This document shows, in pieces, positions 20,811-22,870 of a stretch of 22,870 bases of DNA. Position 1 is the first letter of the stretch. Every line of letters starts with the position of its first letter. The stretch is from Fibrobacter sp. UBA4375 (GTDB lineage Bacteria > Fibrobacterota > Fibrobacteria > Fibrobacterales > Fibrobacteraceae). The notes beneath the pieces were generated by a model that saw nothing but the letters and a program-made list of their open reading frames with translations, was not told the origin of the DNA and did not search any database. Location of the stretch: NCBI GenBank assembly GCA_002391195.1, contig DGRZ01000073.1, positions 1 to 22,870 on the forward strand, in the 5' to 3' direction. The translations under genes were made by a program, and so were the position numbers.

Positions 20811-22870
20811 ATGAAAGTTTCTTTGAATTGGCTCAGACGTCACGTTGATCTTCCGGAATCTGCGGAAGAAGTTGCAAAGGCCCTCACCTCCATCGGCCTC
20901 GAAGTCGAAGGCATGGAAGAACCGGGCAAAGTCTATGAAAAGCTCGTTGTAGCGAAGGTTCTTACCTGTGATCCCCACCCGGACAGCGACCACCTGCACA
21001 TCACCACCGTGAACGACGGCAAGGAAACGCTCCAGGTCGTGTGCGGCGCCCCGAACGTGGCCGCAGGCCAGACCGTGGTTCTCGCCCCGATCGGTGCGGA
21101 ACTCCCGCTCCCCGATGGCGGCACCCTCAAGATGAAGAAGTCCAAGATCCGCGGCGTGGAAAGTTTCGGCATGATTTGCGCCGAAGACGAAATCGGCCTC
21201 AGCGACGACCATGCCGGCATCATGGTGCTGGACGACAGCATTCCGGCAGGTACGCCTTTCGTGAGCCTCGGCCTCTACGACGTCTGCTTCGAACTGAACG
21301 TGACCCCGAACCGCCCGGACGCTTTGAGCCACCGCGGTGTCGCCCGCGAACTCGCCGCCAAGTTCAACCGCCCGCTCAAGCCGCTCGCCTACACCTTGAA
21401 CGAGGACGCCGAACCGGCAAGTTCCGCCATCAGCCTCGAAGTGGTTCCCGGCTGCGGTTGCTCCCGCTATGTGGGCCGCGTCATCAAGGACGTGAAGGTC
21501 GAAAAGTCCCCCGCCTGGCTCGCCAAGCTTTTGCATGCCGTGGGCATGAACAGCATCAACAACGTCGTCGACATCACGAACTTCATTTTGATGGACGTGG
21601 GCCAGCCGCTCCACAGCTTCGACATGGACCAGCTCCACGGCAACAAGATCAAGGTGCGCCGCGCCGTGAAGGGCGAAAAGATCGAAACGATTGACCACAC
21701 CGCCCATGAACTCGTTGAAAACGACCTCGTGATTTGCGACGGCGACCGTCCGGCCTGCGTTGCCGGCGTGATGGGCGGCGTCGAATCCGAAATCGTCGAT
21801 GCCACCAAGAACGTGTTCCTCGAAAGCGCCTGGTTCAACCCGACCGTCATCCGCAAGCAGGCGAAGCGCCTCTGCATTTCCACGGACTCGAGCTACCGCT
21901 TTGAACGCGAAATCGACTTCGCGACCCAGGACGAATACAGCAAGTACGCCTGCGCCCTCATCCAGGAAGTCGCGGGTGGCCGTATTCTCAAGGGCACTGT
22001 CGAATACACCGGCGACGACCACAAGAAGGAATGCAACGTGGTCACGCTCCGCATTGCGCAGGCCGAACGTGTTATCGGCATGAAGCTCGACATGGCCCAG
22101 GTGGAAAAGTTCCTCACGGGCATCGCCCTCGAAGTCGTCTCCAAGACGGCAGATTCCATCACGTTCAAGATTCCGAGCTTCCGCCCCGACCTGGAACGCG
22201 AAGTTGACCTCATCGAAGAAGTCGCCCGCCTCGTCGGGTTCGACAACATCCCGTACACGCTGCCCTCCTTCAAGATGCAGCCGAACGAGCTCCCGCCGAT
22301 TGAAGTTCTGAACAGGAAGATTCGCAAGACGCTCTCTGCGATGGGCCTGCATGAATGCCTGAGCCTGCGCTTCACGAGCAAGGCCCGCACCGAGGCCCTT
22401 TTCGGCCCCGAAAGCGACGACCGCCGCAGCAAGCCCGCACTGCTCCTGAACCCGCTTTCCGAAGAGCTGGGCGCCGTGCCCACGAGCCTCCTCCCCAACC
22501 TCCTCAAGAGCGTCGCCGAGAACGAAAAGAACCGCCCCGGTTCCGTGCGCCTGTTCGAAGTGGCCAAGGGACAGTTCAAGCGCGACCGCAAGGACGTGCG
22601 CGACCCGGGCTTCGACGAATCGAACCTCGTCGCCCTCACGATTGCAGGCAACTTCGACGTGAACCCGCTCAACGACAAGCCCGCCCAGATTGACTTTGCC
22701 GCGTTCAAGGGATTCGTGCAGAGCTTCCTCAAGCGCGTGGGTCTCGTGGTTGAATTCCGCGTGCCCGCCAAGCCTGAAATTTTCCTGCACCCGGGCAAGC
22801 AGACCGAAATCCTCGCCGACGGCGTGGTGCTCGGCACCATGGGCGAACTCCACCCCTCTGTGATGGCCGC
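20811..22870 (+). CDS. pheT: Phenylalanyl-tRNA synthetase beta subunit (partial, 3' end beyond window)
   Basis: The open frame runs from the ATG at 20811 to the window edge (about 686 codons of a normal 790-810). It shows the PheT order. First is the N-terminal MKVSLNWLRRHV, then the tRNA-binding OB domain (KVLTCDPHPDSDHLHITTV ... VVCGAPNVAAGQ). The editing B3/B4 region follows (ELNVTPNRPDALSHRGVARE; NNVVDITNFILMDVGQPLH; ESAWFNPTVIRKQAKRL; SYRFEREID), then the B5 region (FRPDLEREVDLIEEVARLVG) and the catalytic-like core (NPLSEELGAVPTSLLPNLL). It charges tRNA-Phe with PheS and edits Tyr-tRNA-Phe. The C-terminal FDX-ACB anticodon-binding domain is not in view. A ribosome site AGAGGAAA precedes the ATG. 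Upstream is alr, not pheS. Confidence 0.95.
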   Translation, partial: MKVSLNWLRRHVDLPESAEEVAKALTSIGLEVEGMEEPGKVYEKLVVAKVLTCDPHPDSDHLHITTVNDGKETLQVVCGAPNVAAGQTVVLAPIGAELPLPDGGTLKMKKSKIRGVESFGMICAEDEIGLSDDHAGIMVLDDSIPAGTPFVSLGLYDVCFELNVTPNRPDALSHRGVARELAAKFNRPLKPLAYTLNEDAEPASSAISLEVVPGCGCSRYVGRVIKDVKVEKSPAWLAKLLHAVGMNSINNVVDITNFILMDVGQPLHSFDMDQLHGNKIKVRRAVKGEKIETIDHTAHELVENDLVICDGDRPACVAGVMGGVESEIVDATKNVFLESAWFNPTVIRKQAKRLCISTDSSYRFEREIDFATQDEYSKYACALIQEVAGGRILKGTVEYTGDDHKKECNVVTLRIAQAERVIGMKLDMAQVEKFLTGIALEVVSKTADSITFKIPSFRPDLEREVDLIEEVARLVGFDNIPYTLPSFKMQPNELPPIEVLNRKIRKTLSAMGLHECLSLRFTSKARTEALFGPESDDRRSKPALLLNPLSEELGAVPTSLLPNLLKSVAENEKNRPGSVRLFEVAKGQFKRDRKDVRDPGFDESNLVALTIAGNFDVNPLNDKPAQIDFAAFKGFVQSFLKRVGLVVEFRVPAKPEIFLHPGKQTEILADGVVLGTMGELHPSVMA

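Noticed and set aside
20736..22853. Long minus-strand open frame of about 705 codons
   Set aside because: It is antisense to pheT, whose plus-strand frame has full family motifs. The antisense translation is rich in His/Gly/Val/Ala without any recognisable domain, typical of a shadow of GC-biased codons.

Overview
The window most likely comes from a Fibrobacter-type bacterium (phylum Fibrobacterota). The best clue is a protein with two 'Fibrobacter succinogenes major paralogous' (FISUMP, TIGR02145) domains. In agreement, the genes encode a diderm envelope (Omp85-type barrel, MlaE/F/D-type transporter, lipoprotein), and several genes have TAnnTTT-like boxes upstream that resemble the -7 element of the Bacteroidetes/FCB group. 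Coding DNA is moderately GC-rich with strong use of GAA, AAG, GGC and GCC.

Layout. (1) 1-840: the orfA end of an IS3-family (IS150-like) insertion sequence on the minus strand. orfB runs off the left edge and a -1 frameshift heptamer links the two frames. (2) 841-2513: the 3' part of a FISUMP-domain gene, apparently cut by the IS. (3) 2514-3685: accessory DNA with a short RhuM-like gene and about 600 bases of non-coding DNA rich in inverted repeats and two related repeat units. (4) 3686-8119: a very large fused 2-hydroxyacyl-CoA dehydratase activase/dehydratase-type protein. (5) 8159-9672: an Omp85-type barrel protein and a hot-dog thioesterase.

(6) 9799-19437: a tightly packed run of eleven same-strand genes, the main point of interest. 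Its first half is a type II fatty-acid/polyketide-like set: acyl carrier protein, a ketosynthase fused to a second ketosynthase that has lost its catalytic residues (chain-length-factor-like), FabG-type ketoreductase, FabZ-type dehydratase and a PlsC-type acyltransferase. A patatin-like hydrolase and a flavoprotein with a CX2CX2CX7C motif follow. The second half is a complete lipid-transport ABC module: STAS-MlaE permease, MlaF ATPase, MlaD/MCE protein and a transport-associated lipoprotein. No enoyl reductase is recognised. The arrangement suggests synthesis of an unusual, possibly polyunsaturated, acyl chain, transfer to a lipid and trafficking across the envelope. This is inference; the product is unknown.

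(7) 19465-20715: alanine racemase, directly downstream and perhaps co-transcribed. (8) 20811-22870: pheT (phenylalanyl-tRNA synthetase beta subunit), cut by the window end, with its own promoter-like box and a hairpin-bearing leader, and without pheS beside it.
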